A stretch of DNA of 64,000 bases from Sphingomonas rosea (GTDB lineage Bacteria > Pseudomonadota > Alphaproteobacteria > Sphingomonadales > Sphingomonadaceae): contig NZ_BAABBR010000001.1 of assembly GCF_039538065.1 (NCBI RefSeq), positions 906,501-970,500 of the forward strand. Direction: 5' to 3'. The notes beneath the pieces were generated by a model, which was given only the letters and a program-made list of their open reading frames with translations, was not told the origin of the DNA and searched no databases. Shown in pieces: positions 8,574 to 16,819 of this stretch (positions within the stretch are counted from its first letter, which is position 1; each line of letters starts with the position of its first letter). The position numbers were made by a program, and so were the translations under genes.

Positions 8574-8897
8574 CTACTTGATGCCGAAGGTATTGGCGAT
8601 CTCCTGGAACTGCGCCTGCCGCTCCTTGGCGCGCGCCTCGGCTTTCTTCTGGTCCTTGACCTGGTCGGCCTTGATGTCGGCATCGGTGCGATTGGCCGAA
8701 TAACTTTCGACATAGGTGATGGTCGGCGGCGGGGCCGTGTTCACCTTGGCGTCGATGAAGAAGATGAAGATGATCACGACCGTGAACAGCAGCGCGAGGC
8801 CGAGCGCGATCATGTTCTCCCGGCTCCGGCGCGAGAGGAACGCCTTGAGGTCGCGATAGACGACCTTGGGGTTTTGCAGCGGCGGAAGAACGGACAT
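8574..8897 (-). CDS. Small single-span membrane protein, unknown
   Basis: 107 aa. Short basic cytoplasmic N-terminus (FLSRRSRENM), one strong membrane span about residues 30-50 (IALGLALLFTVVIIFIFFID), then a Pro/Thr patch and a charged Lys/Glu/Gln-rich C-terminus (KADQVKDQKKAEARAKERQA), possibly a short coiled coil. Positive-inside suggests N-in, C-out. I do not recognise a named family. It ends 13 bp before ribD and is the first gene of that minus-strand unit, so the rib promoter likely lies upstream of it. Confidence 0.75.
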   Translation of the reverse strand: MSVLPPLQNPKVVYRDLKAFLSRRSRENMIALGLALLFTVVIIFIFFIDAKVNTAPPPTITYVESYSANRTDADIKADQVKDQKKAEARAKERQAQFQEIANTFGIK

Positions 8898-8913
8898 GGA
8901 TGCGATGTAGGGT

Positions 8914-8944
8914 GGCGGGCGCCGCTCGGCAAACGGCGCCCGCC
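8914..8944 (-). terminator. Perfect 11-bp hairpin between tonB and the rib unit
   Basis: GGCGGGCGCCG (8914-8924) and CGGCGCCCGCC (8934-8944) form a perfect 11-bp stem with a 9-nt loop. It sits between the tonB-like stop (8950) and the start of the 107-aa gene (8897). It lacks a long T-run, but its position fits termination of tonB transcription ahead of the riboflavin unit. It bears no resemblance to an RFN (FMN) riboswitch. Confidence 0.55.
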
Positions 8945-8949
8945 CTCCC

Positions 8950-9636
8950 TTATTCCTCGAGCTCGAACTTGAGCGTCACGACGAGATTGGTGGTGACCGG
9001 CCGGCCGTCGTCGGTCGCGGGCTTGTAGCGCCAGTAGCGGAGAAGATGCGCCCGGGCCGCGGCGACGAAGGCGGGATCGGCCGCGCCGACCGGATTGACC
9101 GCCGTCACCCGCCCGCGCTCGTCGACCGAGAGGCTCAGCCGGAGCGTCGCTTCCTCTTCCGAGCGCCGCTTCGATTCGGGATAGGGCGGGCGAACGAGGT
9201 CGGCCGGGGTGGCGAAACGCGCGGCTTGGTGCACGACGGCAGGCTTGGGCGGATCGATGGGGCCTGGATCGAGCGGCGTCACGAGCGACGGTCCGATGTC
9301 GGGCGGGTTGCTGGCGCTGCTCGGGCCGAAATCCACCGACGGGCCGCTTCCCTGCAGCGGCAGGACCGGCGGCACGACCTCGATGTGACTGTCGGGCGGC
9401 GGCGGCTTCGTTGTCTGGGTTTCGACTTGGGGCTGCGGAGGGGGCGGCGTCGGAGGTGGGGGCGGCTTGAGAGGAACGTTGTAAATCTGGGTGTCCGGCC
9501 CTTTCGGGAGGATCGGCACCCCCATCTTGGCCATGGCGACGAGGGTCAGGGCGACGGCGTGGACGCCGACGATCCCGACGAGCGTCGCGGGGCTCAGCTG
9601 ACGATGGGTTCGACGATGCGCGGTGTAGGCCAGCAT
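8950..9636 (-). CDS. tonB: TonB-family energy transducer
   Basis: 228 aa in the usual TonB layout: N-terminal anchor (about 20-40, TLVGIVGVHAVALTLVAMAK, with the membrane His), a Pro-rich periplasm-spanning stretch (LKPPPPPTPPPPQPQ), and a C-terminal TonB domain (about 140-228: RPPYPESKRRSEEEATLRLS, VDERGRVTAV, RYWRYKPATDDGRPV, LVVTLKFELEE). It would couple the ExbBD proton-motive complex to TonB-dependent receptors. No exbB/exbD is nearby. The upstream 80 bp are AT-rich with a TATGAT-like -10, consistent with its own promoter. Confidence 0.9.
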   Translation of the reverse strand: MLAYTAHRRTHRQLSPATLVGIVGVHAVALTLVAMAKMGVPILPKGPDTQIYNVPLKPPPPPTPPPPQPQVETQTTKPPPPDSHIEVVPPVLPLQGSGPSVDFGPSSASNPPDIGPSLVTPLDPGPIDPPKPAVVHQAARFATPADLVRPPYPESKRRSEEEATLRLSLSVDERGRVTAVNPVGAADPAFVAAARAHLLRYWRYKPATDDGRPVTTNLVVTLKFELEE

Positions 9637-9718
9637 GACAGTCTCCTCATCCGAGTCGATGGGAGAATGTTACATCATATCATTTACCGCGCAAGTCAGC
9701 TTGCCGAGCGTCAAGAAC

Positions 9719-11041
9719 TCAGGTGGATTGGGCGGCGACCTCGAGGCGCCGAACCACGCGCTCCTTGCCGAGCAGCCGCACCAGCGGACCCATTTCGGGC
9801 CCCGAATCCTGCCCCGTGATCGCCTTGCGCAGCGGATGGAACAGCGCCCGGCCCTTGCGACCGGTTTCGGCCTTCAGCGCATTGGTCAGCGCGTGCCAGG
9901 GATCGGCTGTCCAGTCGGTCGAATTGGCGGCGCCGGCGGCGGCGGCGACGAAGGTTCGGTCCTCCTCCGATAAAGAAGGTACCGGAATGTCGCCTGCGAC
10001 GACTTCATGCCATTGGTCGATGTCGGACAGGCGGGTGAGCGCCGAGCGCAAGGCAAGCCAGCGATCCGCGTCGACCCAGTCCGGCAGGCGGGTCGCGACT
10101 CCCGCATAGTCGTGCTGATGAAGCAGTCGCGCATTGAGCTGGCCGACCTGCTCCATGTCGAAATGCGCGGGCGCGCGGCCGAAGTGGTCGAAGTCGAACG
10201 TGGCGGCGAGTTCCGGAAGGTGACCGATCGGCTCGACCGGCTGGCTCGTCCCGAGACGCGCGAGCAGGCTCAGCAGGGCCATCGGCTCGAGCCCTTCCTC
10301 CTGCATCTCGCCGACCCCGACAGCACCGAGCCGCTTCGACAATTTGCCCTCGGCGGCAACCAGCAATGCCTCATGGGCGAATTGCGGCGGGTCGGCGCCG
10401 AGTGCCGCGAACATCTGCAGCTGGACTGCGCTGTTCGAAACATGGTCCTCGCCGCGCACCACGTGGGTGACGCCAAGATCGATGTCGTCGATCACGCTTG
10501 GCAGGAGATAGAGCCAGCTGCCGTCGGCGCGGCGGATCACCGGATCGGAGATGAGCCGCGGATCGAACTTCTGCTCACCGCGGATGAGGTCGTCCCAGCC
10601 GATCGGTGAATCATGGTCGAGGCGGAAGCGCCAGTGCGGGCTGCGGCCCTCGACGGGCGCATTCTCCTGCGCCGGCCGCTCATAGACCGGGGGCAGGCCG
10701 CGCCCCAGCAACACCTTGCGTCGCAGGTCGAGCTCTTCCGGCGTCTCGTAGCAGGCATAGATCCGGCCGGCGGCGCGTAGCCGCTCGAACTCGCGCTCGT
10801 AGAGGTCGAAGCGGTCCGACTGGCGGAAGACGGCATCGGGTGCGAGGCCGAGCCAGGCAAGATCGGCGTGAATCGCCGCTTCGGCCTCGGCCGTCGACCG
10901 CTCGCGATCGGTATCGTCGATCCGCAGCAGGAACCGCCCGCCGTGCTTCGCTGCGAAAAGGAAATTGTGCAGCGCCGTCCGGATGTTGCCGACGTGGAGC
11001 CGGCCGGTCGGGGAGGGGGCGAAGCGGGTGACGACGGTCAT
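9719..11041 (-). CDS. gltX: Glutamyl-tRNA synthetase
   Basis: 440 aa, class I aminoacyl-tRNA synthetase. Signature motifs: RFAPSPTGRLHVGNIRTA (HIGH motif as HVGN) at the N-terminus, DDTDRERS, and KLSKRLGAVGVGE (KMSKS equivalent) near residue 240. It charges tRNA-Glu; alphaproteobacteria commonly carry two GltX copies, one of which may mischarge tRNA-Gln for GatCAB, so the exact specificity is not settled from sequence. Start ATG overlaps the nadE stop by 4 nt (ATGA), implying a coupled nadE-gltX transcript. Confidence 0.93.
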   Translation of the reverse strand: MTVVTRFAPSPTGRLHVGNIRTALHNFLFAAKHGGRFLLRIDDTDRERSTAEAEAAIHADLAWLGLAPDAVFRQSDRFDLYEREFERLRAAGRIYACYETPEELDLRRKVLLGRGLPPVYERPAQENAPVEGRSPHWRFRLDHDSPIGWDDLIRGEQKFDPRLISDPVIRRADGSWLYLLPSVIDDIDLGVTHVVRGEDHVSNSAVQLQMFAALGADPPQFAHEALLVAAEGKLSKRLGAVGVGEMQEEGLEPMALLSLLARLGTSQPVEPIGHLPELAATFDFDHFGRAPAHFDMEQVGQLNARLLHQHDYAGVATRLPDWVDADRWLALRSALTRLSDIDQWHEVVAGDIPVPSLSEEDRTFVAAAAGAANSTDWTADPWHALTNALKAETGRKGRALFHPLRKAITGQDSGPEMGPLVRLLGKERVVRRLEVAAQST

Positions 11042-12699
11042 GCGCCGGTCCTGAAGGCGTTGGTGATCGGATAGCGGCGGTCACGCCCGAAGTTGCGGCC
11101 GCCGAGCTTGACGCCGGGCGGGGCCTGGCGCCGCTTGTACTCGGCGCGAAGGACCAGTTTCTCCATCTCGGCGACGATCGCGCGTTGCTCGCCGGTTTCC
11201 GCGACGACCTCGCTGACCGACAATTCGCGATCGATGAGGCCGTGCAGGATCGGATCGAGCCGGTCGTACGGCGGCAGGCTGTCCTCGTCCTTCTGGTTGG
11301 CGCGCAATTCGGCCGTGGGCGGCTTGGTGATGATCGAATCGGGCATCACCTTGCCCTCGGGGCCGAGAAGACCGGCGGGACATTGCTCGTTGCGCCAGCG
11401 CGACAGCTTGAACACGGTCGTCTTGTAGGCGTCCTTGAGCACCGAATAGCCGCCCGCCATGTCGCCATAGAGGGTGGCATAGCCGACGCTCATCTCGCTC
11501 TTGTTGCCGGTGGTGAGCAGCATGTGGCCGAACTTGTTCGACAGAGCCATCAGGGTGACCATCCGCAGGCGGGCCTGGATATTCTCCTCGGCGAGGTCAG
11601 GCTTGCGACCGGCGAACGGCTCCTTGAGCATCGCTGCCAGGGCGTCGACCGCGCCGCCGATCGGAATGACGTCATGGCGGATACCGAGCAGGCGCGCGTT
11701 TTCGGCGGCGTCGCCGAGGCTCGTCTCCGAGGTGAAGACCGAGGGCATCATCACGCCCCACACCTTGTCGGGGCCCAGCGCATCGACCGCGACCGCGGCC
11801 GAGAGCGCGCTGTCGATCCCGCCCGACAGACCGAGAAGGACGCCCGGAAAGCCGTTGCGCTGCACATAATCGCGCAGCGCCACGACCATCGCGCGATAGA
11901 CGTCCTCGGGATAGGGCGCGAGCGTGGCGACCTCGCTGGTCTCGCAGCGCCACCGGCCGTTGGTGCCCCGTTGCCACCGGGTCATGAGCAACTGTTCCTG
12001 CCAGTCGCGCATCTGCACGACCCGCTCCCCGTCGGCGTTGATCACCATCGAGCTGCCGTCAAAGGCGAGCTCGTCCTGCCCGCCGACGCGATTGAGGTAG
12101 GCAATGGGAAGACCGGTCGCGGTGGCGCGTTCGCTGAACAGGCGCCGGCGCAGGTCGTCCTTGTCGATCTCATAGGGACTGCCGTTCGGACTCAGCAGCA
12201 TTTCGGCGCCAGCGGCCGCGAGGTGGTGCGGAACGTCGCGAAGCCACATGTCCTCGCAGATCGGAAAGCCGATCCGGACGCCCTTGAAGGTGAACGGCTC
12301 GGGCAGCGGCCCGGCCGAGAAGACGCGTTTCTCGTCGAACGTGCCGTAGTTCGGAAGTTCGCGCTTGCGGGTGACGAACAGTTCGCGGCCCTCGTCGGCG
12401 AGGATCATGACATTGTACGCCTTGCCGTCGACCACGCGGATCGACCCGAAGGCAATTGCCGGCCCCGGCGCGCTCGTGGCCTCGACCAGCCGGCCCGCGG
12501 CCGCCTCGGTCTCGCGCAGGAAGGCGGGCTTGAGGACGAGATCCTCGGGCGGATAGCCAGTGAGCTGGAGCTCGGGCACGAGCAGCAGATCGGCGCCCTC
12601 GGCCCGAGCGCGCATGTCGAGGATCGCCGCTGCATTGGCCGCGAGGTCGCCGACCCGCTGGTTCATCTGGGCAAGCGCGATTGTCAGGCGGTCGGTCAT
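11038..12699 (-). CDS. nadE: Glutamine-dependent NAD+ synthetase
   Basis: 553 aa, two-domain NadE. N-terminal nitrilase-type glutaminase domain (about 1-255): LLLVPELQLTGYPPEDLVLK (Glu), RKRELPNYGTFDEKRVF (Lys), IGFPICEDMWLRDVP (nucleophilic Cys). C-terminal synthetase domain (about 270-553): LGLSGGIDSALSAAVAVDAL (PP-loop SGG.DS), MPSVFTSETS, TGNKSEMSVGYATLYGDMAG and ITKPPTAELRANQKDEDSLP. It amidates deamido-NAD with ammonia from glutamine. ATG is followed by the typical N-terminal IALAQMNQRVGDL. Divergent from prs. Confidence 0.96.
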   Translation of the reverse strand: MTDRLTIALAQMNQRVGDLAANAAAILDMRARAEGADLLLVPELQLTGYPPEDLVLKPAFLRETEAAAGRLVEATSAPGPAIAFGSIRVVDGKAYNVMILADEGRELFVTRKRELPNYGTFDEKRVFSAGPLPEPFTFKGVRIGFPICEDMWLRDVPHHLAAAGAEMLLSPNGSPYEIDKDDLRRRLFSERATATGLPIAYLNRVGGQDELAFDGSSMVINADGERVVQMRDWQEQLLMTRWQRGTNGRWRCETSEVATLAPYPEDVYRAMVVALRDYVQRNGFPGVLLGLSGGIDSALSAAVAVDALGPDKVWGVMMPSVFTSETSLGDAAENARLLGIRHDVIPIGGAVDALAAMLKEPFAGRKPDLAEENIQARLRMVTLMALSNKFGHMLLTTGNKSEMSVGYATLYGDMAGGYSVLKDAYKTTVFKLSRWRNEQCPAGLLGPEGKVMPDSIITKPPTAELRANQKDEDSLPPYDRLDPILHGLIDRELSVSEVVAETGEQRAIVAEMEKLVLRAEYKRRQAPPGVKLGGRNFGRDRRYPITNAFRTGA

Positions 12700-12785
12700 G
12701 ACATGTCCCTAGCGACTGTCGGGCTTTCGTCCAACGCAGGCCGCCGCTAGGAACGCGCCAGGCAGCCACACGGGGAATGCGCACG

Positions 12786-13721
12786 ATGAAGCTTTTGGCC
12801 GGCAATTCGAATGCGCCCCTGGCGCGCGCCATCAGCGATTATCTCGAGCTGCCGCTGACCAAGGCCAGCGTTCGCCGTTTCGCCGACGAGGAGATCTTCG
12901 TCGAAATCCACGAGAATGTCCGCGGCGAGGACGTGTTTCTCATCCAGTCGACCAGCTATCCGGCGAACGACAATCTGATGGAGCTGCTGATCTGCGTCGA
13001 TGCGCTGCGCCGCGCTTCGGCCCGCCGGATCACCGCGGTACTCCCTTATTTCGGCTATGCTCGGCAGGACCGGAAGCCGGGACCCCGAACGCCCATTTCG
13101 GCCAAGCTCGTCGCCAACCTCATCACCACCGCCGGCGCCAATCGCGTGCTCTCGGTCGATCTCCACGCCGGGCAGATCCAGGGGTTCTTCGACATCCCGA
13201 CCGACAATCTGTTCGGTGCACCGGTCATGAGCGCGGACATCCAGGCGCGCTTCGGCGACCAGCCGATCACGGTCGTGTCGCCCGACGTCGGCGGTGTGGT
13301 TCGCGCGCGCAGCCTTGCCAAGCGCCTCGCCAACGCCCCGCTCGCGATCGTCGACAAGCGCCGTGAGAAGGCCGGCGAATCGGAAGTGATGAACATCATC
13401 GGTGACGTCGAGGGGCGCTTCTGCATCCTGATCGACGATATCGTCGATTCGGCCGGCACCCTGTGCAACGCCGCCGCCGCGCTGAAGGCGCAAGGCGCGA
13501 TCGGGGTGGTCGCCTACGTCACCCACGGCGTGCTTTCGGGCGGCGCGGCCGCGCGCGTGGCGGCGAGCGAGCTTACCGAGCTGGTGGTGACCGACAGCAT
13601 CTATGCGGGTGAGGCCGACCTGCCGGGAACCAAGATCCGCCGCCTGACGATCGCCCCGCTGCTCGCCGAGGCGATCCGGCGCACCGCCGACGAATCGAGC
13701 GTGTCGAGCCTGTTCGACTAA
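12786..13721 (+). CDS. prs: Ribose-phosphate pyrophosphokinase
   Basis: 311 aa, the class I PRPP synthetase size. Makes PRPP from ribose 5-phosphate and ATP for nucleotide, His, Trp and NAD synthesis. Motifs: [91 protein letters not shown] and the PRPP loop [23 protein letters not shown] 12786 is preferred over 12777 because GGGGA lies 9 nt before it. Divergent from nadE, itself a consumer of PRPP-derived NAD precursors. Confidence 0.96.
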   Translation: MKLLAGNSNAPLARAISDYLELPLTKASVRRFADEEIFVEIHENVRGEDVFLIQSTSYPANDNLMELLICVDALRRASARRITAVLPYFGYARQDRKPGPRTPISAKLVANLITTAGANRVLSVDLHAGQIQGFFDIPTDNLFGAPVMSADIQARFGDQPITVVSPDVGGVVRARSLAKRLANAPLAIVDKRREKAGESEVMNIIGDVEGRFCILIDDIVDSAGTLCNAAAALKAQGAIGVVAYVTHGVLSGGAAARVAASELTELVVTDSIYAGEADLPGTKIRRLTIAPLLAEAIRRTADESSVSSLFD

Positions 13722-14440
13722 GGGCGGGCGCGGCTGGCGATCGACGCCGCGCCGGTTGCAGTCGCGGTCGCCGAGCCGAGGCGCAGCGGCCGGCCATGGA
13801 TCCATGCACGGCCCGCACCGAAGCTTGCGGCCGGTTCGAAACCCGAGCGCCGTTCGGCCAGGACAGGCTGGTCTCCCTGCTCTTCGAGGAGCCACCAGCG
13901 GCCCTCGGCCTTGGCGACGAGCATGACATAGTCGCCGCGCACCCGGTCGCGGCCCATCATCAGATAATAGTCGTTCCGCGGATAACCGAGCTCGCGAAGC
14001 GCCTGGAACTTGAGGATCGCGCGGTCGTCGTCATCGCCGCGTCCCGACGCCAGGGTCTCCGACGAACTCGCCCAGTAGCTTCGCGCGCCATATTGGGTCG
14101 CGTCCGAACGCCAGCCGACGCGATGATCGACTTGCGCCTGGAGATAGCGAAGCTGCTCGAGACGGCCCATGCTGCGGGCCGGCGCGACCAGCGCGGCCAG
14201 CGCGCGATCACCGGCGAGGTCGCCCATGACCTTGCGCCACTTGTCTGCCCAGCGCCCCTGCGGTCCGGGAATGGCCACGGTTCCGAACAGGTTGGGCCGG
14301 GTCGGCGCCGTCACCGTCACGCTTTCGGCGTCGGGCGCGGAGGCCGACGCCGCGACATCGGCGGAGACGGGAACGGCGAGACTGACGAGGACGAGCATGA
14401 GCCCGACCCTCGCGGTCCTGTGACGGTGCAAATCCGGCAT
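13718..14440 (-). CDS. Transglutaminase-like (BTLCP-type) protein, catalytic residues lost
   Basis: 240 aa with an N-terminal signal/anchor segment (about 12-28, [19 protein letters not shown]). The centre follows the bacterial transglutaminase-like cysteine proteinase (DUF920/BTLCP) plan: [50 protein letters not shown] and a [12 protein letters not shown] strand. BTLCP proteins have GDCED.A and DH.VL; here the Cys position is Asp (residue 137) and the His position is Tyr (about 171, GDYVML). Infer a catalytically dead periplasmic homologue, perhaps a binding or scaffold protein. Convergent with prs, overlapping 4 nt. Confidence 0.65.
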   Translation of the reverse strand: MPDLHRHRTARVGLMLVLVSLAVPVSADVAASASAPDAESVTVTAPTRPNLFGTVAIPGPQGRWADKWRKVMGDLAGDRALAALVAPARSMGRLEQLRYLQAQVDHRVGWRSDATQYGARSYWASSSETLASGRGDDDDRAILKFQALRELGYPRNDYYLMMGRDRVRGDYVMLVAKAEGRWWLLEEQGDQPVLAERRSGFEPAASFGAGRAWIHGRPLRLGSATATATGAASIASRARP

Positions 14441-14675
14441 CCACCCTCCTGGCTCGGGCCCCCACGGCGAGCCGAAGGCGGAAGTAGTTCATGCGGGAAT
14501 GCGTCACGGAAGCGCATGGTTAACAGGAAGATCAAAACTTTCGCCGAACCGAGGCAACGGTGCGGCAAGTTGAGCGAAGAGCTATTGCTATACTGATTGA
14601 GGTTAACCTGGTGGTACCGGCTAAATCGCGTAGGTGGCGGATTTCTCCCGTTCGAACCGATGCTTCGGTGCCGAA

Positions 14676-14861
14676 TCATGCGTCGGGTGCGAGCAAGCCG
14701 GCGGCGATGTAGAGCACGAGAGCGATCGGTCCCGTGACCATGACCGCGAGAATGATGGCGAGACGGACGATCAGCGGGTCGACGCCGGTCATGTCGGCGA
14801 GCCCGGCGGCCACACCCATCACCTTGGCGTCAGACTTGTTCAGCGAGAAACGGCGTTCCAC
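14676..14861 (-). CDS. PspC domain-containing small membrane protein
   Basis: 61 aa, essentially one PspC domain: RRFSLNKSDAKVMGVAAGLA then a membrane span IVRLAIILAVMVTGPIALVL and YIAAGLLAPDA. PspC proteins sense or support inner-membrane integrity in the phage-shock response; the isolated short form is common in sphingomonads. A 35-aa membrane peptide gene lies 27 bp upstream on the same strand, so both are probably one transcript. Confidence 0.88.
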   Translation of the reverse strand: MERRFSLNKSDAKVMGVAAGLADMTGVDPLIVRLAIILAVMVTGPIALVLYIAAGLLAPDA

Positions 14862-14888
14862 GGTTTATTCCTTTCGAGACTGAGGCGG

Positions 14889-14996
14889 TCAGGCGATCTG
14901 CAGCGGGCCGACGGCGGCGCTGACGAACAGCATGGCGGTGATGAAAGCGCCCGCGAGACTGACGGCGAACTGGCGGTGGTCGATGGTCTTGGTCAT
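14889..14996 (-). CDS. 35-aa membrane/secreted peptide upstream of PspC
   Basis: Encodes MTKTIDHRQFAVSLAGAFIT followed by AMLFVSAAVGPLQIA, a short basic N-terminus plus one hydrophobic segment. This is an intact ATG-to-TGA frame preceded by AGGGAATTC. Similar tiny peptides (RQ..A...G....S.LFVSAAVGP) accompany PspC genes in sphingomonads as far as I recall. Likely a single-span inner-membrane peptide or a secreted peptide after signal cleavage; function unknown. Confidence 0.6.
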   Translation of the reverse strand: MTKTIDHRQFAVSLAGAFITAMLFVSAAVGPLQIA

Positions 14997-15294
14997 GATG
15001 AATTCCCTCTGTCTGGTCCGGCGAAGCTGCCGATGACCTTGGTAAGCAGAGGGCGTGCCAGAACCGCGATTTGGACCATTATTCAGAGAGTTGATCTGAA
15101 ACAGTGGCTAATAGCCGTCGCTGAAGAGCAGGCGGATGTTGGTGAAATCCGCCACGCCTTGGGCGTCCGCCAGAATTCCCAACGCGCGGTTAACCATTCT
15201 CGCGAGCAAAGCTGCAAGGCCCCAAGGTTAATGACCGGCTTACCGCGTTCGGGGCATCTCGCCCTCGATCGCTCGGTGTGGGGACTGAAGACTT

Positions 15295-15816
15295 ATGAAG
15301 AAGATTCTCGTTGCTGCAGCCGCCATGGCTGCGTTCGCCGCTGCCGCGCCGGCCGCGGCACAGAATGCGCCGGTCAGCGCGCTGACCAAGGCGACCGCCA
15401 ATGCTCGACTGATCAAGCCGCTGACGCTCACTGCGCTGCGCGACCTTAACTTCGGCACCATCGTCATGGGCAACCTGACCGGCAACGATACGGTCAGCAT
15501 CAGCGGCGCGGGCGTCGTCAGCTGCGGCGCGTCGGGCAACCTCACCTGTGCGGGGACGCCGACCTCGGCGGGCTATCGCATCACCGGCACGCAGGGTCAG
15601 GTCGTCGTCGTTTCGTCGGCCGCCCCGAGCTTCCCGCTCACGGGCAGTAACGGTGGCACATTGAGCTTCGTGCCGAGCTTCCCGGCGACCGTCACCCTGG
15701 GCGCGGTCGGCAGCGCGGCCAATGACTTCAGCGTCGGCGGCTCGGTGGTCATCGGTGCGACCACCCCGGACGGCGTCTACAAGGGCGACATCGATATCCA
15801 GGTTGCCTATCAATAA
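15295..15816 (+). CDS. DUF4402 pilin-like secreted protein
   Basis: 173 aa. Signal peptide 1-22 (ends PAAAQNAP). The mature N-terminus KATANARLIKPLTLTALRDL followed by NFGTIVMG is the DUF4402 hallmark (A.A.I..PL.I.....LNFG.I), and VTLGAVGSAANDFSVGGSVV plus YKGDIDIQVAYQ is the C-terminal strand pattern (G.Y.G...V.V.Y) used for chaperone binding in ECP/Mat-type pilins. It heads a chaperone-usher cluster, so it is most likely the major fibre subunit. Two hairpins follow before the chaperone. Upstream, 14997-15294 holds only short inverted repeats (15131-15153 and 15154-15166) and presumably the promoter. Confidence 0.88.
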   Translation: MKKILVAAAAMAAFAAAAPAAAQNAPVSALTKATANARLIKPLTLTALRDLNFGTIVMGNLTGNDTVSISGAGVVSCGASGNLTCAGTPTSAGYRITGTQGQVVVVSSAAPSFPLTGSNGGTLSFVPSFPATVTLGAVGSAANDFSVGGSVVIGATTPDGVYKGDIDIQVAYQ

Positions 15817-15818
15817 GC

Positions 15819-15875
15819 GTCCGGTCTTCTGACCGGACCTGTCGAGGGCGGCTTCCGCGAGGAGGCCGCCCTTCT
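15819..15875 (+). terminator. Tandem hairpins after the pilin gene
   Basis: First hairpin: GTCCGGTC (15819-15826) and GACCGGAC (15831-15838), perfect 8-bp stem with a TTCT loop. Second: GGGCGGC (15846-15852) and GCCGCCC (15865-15871) followed by TTCTTC. They start 3 bp after the pilin stop. Likely a partial terminator or stabilising element giving more pilin than chaperone/usher mRNA. Confidence 0.6.
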
Positions 15876-15981
15876 TCATGAGCCCTTGGCGCCGCCATGG
15901 TTAGCGCTTCATCAACCATTGGCTGCGAGAAAGCTCCGAAATGGCGGCGATTGGGCCGTCACCGTTGGAGCCGCTCGACCC

Positions 15982-16791
15982 ATGAAGACAATCGCTCGTT
16001 TCGCTCTCGCCGCTTCGCTGCTGACGCTTGCGCTGCCCGCGCAGGCGGGCGTCGGTGACCTTCTGGTCGCGCCGACGCGGATCATTCTCGACGGCGGCAA
16101 GGGCACCGAGGTCATCCTCAACAACATCGGTGACGAGACCGCGGTCTATCGGATCTCGGTCGAACTGAAGCGGATGCGCGAGGATGGCAGCTTCGAGGAC
16201 GTCGCGACGCCGTCGGCATCCGAGACCGCCGCCCGCGACATGATCGTCTATGCGCCGCGCCGCGTCACCCTGCCGCCCAAACAACCCCAGACGATCCGCA
16301 TCGCGGCGCGTGCGCCAGCCGGCCTCCCGGACGGTGAATATCGCGTCCACATGCTCTTCCGCGCCGTTCCGCCGCCCCAGCCGCCGGTGCAGACCCCGGC
16401 CGACTTCAAGGGCATCGGCTTCGCGCTGACCCCGGTCTATGGCGTCACCATCCCGATCATCGTCCGCCTCGGCAACCTTTCTGCCACCGCCGGGATCGCC
16501 AAAGTGACCAAGGTCGATGCCGGCGGCCGTCCCGCCGTCAGCCTCGAGCTCAGCCGCAACGGCTCGCGCTCGACCTTCGGCGAAGTCCGCGTGATGAAGG
16601 CCGGGATCAAGGAGCCGATCGCGGTCCAGCGTGGCATCGCGGTCTACACCGAGCTTGGTCATCGCACCGTCACCGTGCCGATCGACGAGCGCTTCGCCGC
16701 CCAGGCCTCGGGCCCGGTCACCGTCCAGTATCTCGAGGCCGCCGACGGCGCCACCACGACGCTCGCCGAGACCAGCGCGGTCCTGCGCTAG
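15982..16791 (+). CDS. Periplasmic fimbrial chaperone (PapD-like)
   Basis: 269 aa. Signal peptide to about residue 23 (LPAQAGVG). The N-terminal Ig domain shows LLVAPTRIILDGGKGTEVIL and the typical P-T-R-I start, then LKRMREDGSFEDV, MIVYAPRRVTLPPKQPQTIR (the PapD F.P.......PG..Q..R strand), and YRVHMLFRAVPPP. The second domain runs from about 165 to the end. It would donate a G1 strand to DUF4402 subunits and deliver them to the usher. ATG 15982 directly precedes the signal peptide; the open frame upstream is not needed. Next gene starts 28 bp downstream. Confidence 0.88.
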   Translation: MKTIARFALAASLLTLALPAQAGVGDLLVAPTRIILDGGKGTEVILNNIGDETAVYRISVELKRMREDGSFEDVATPSASETAARDMIVYAPRRVTLPPKQPQTIRIAARAPAGLPDGEYRVHMLFRAVPPPQPPVQTPADFKGIGFALTPVYGVTIPIIVRLGNLSATAGIAKVTKVDAGGRPAVSLELSRNGSRSTFGEVRVMKAGIKEPIAVQRGIAVYTELGHRTVTVPIDERFAAQASGPVTVQYLEAADGATTTLAETSAVLR

Positions 16792-16819
16792 AGCTCGGGA
16801 CGGGGGCGGGCAGGACATA

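Noticed and set aside
9640..9720. AT-rich ATGATATGATG stretch upstream of tonB as a Fur box
   Set aside because: It is not a dyad and does not match the 7-1-7 Fur pattern; more likely just a -10 region.
11185..12750. A 521-codon plus-strand frame opposite nadE
   Set aside because: Antisense shadow of the clear NAD synthetase gene.
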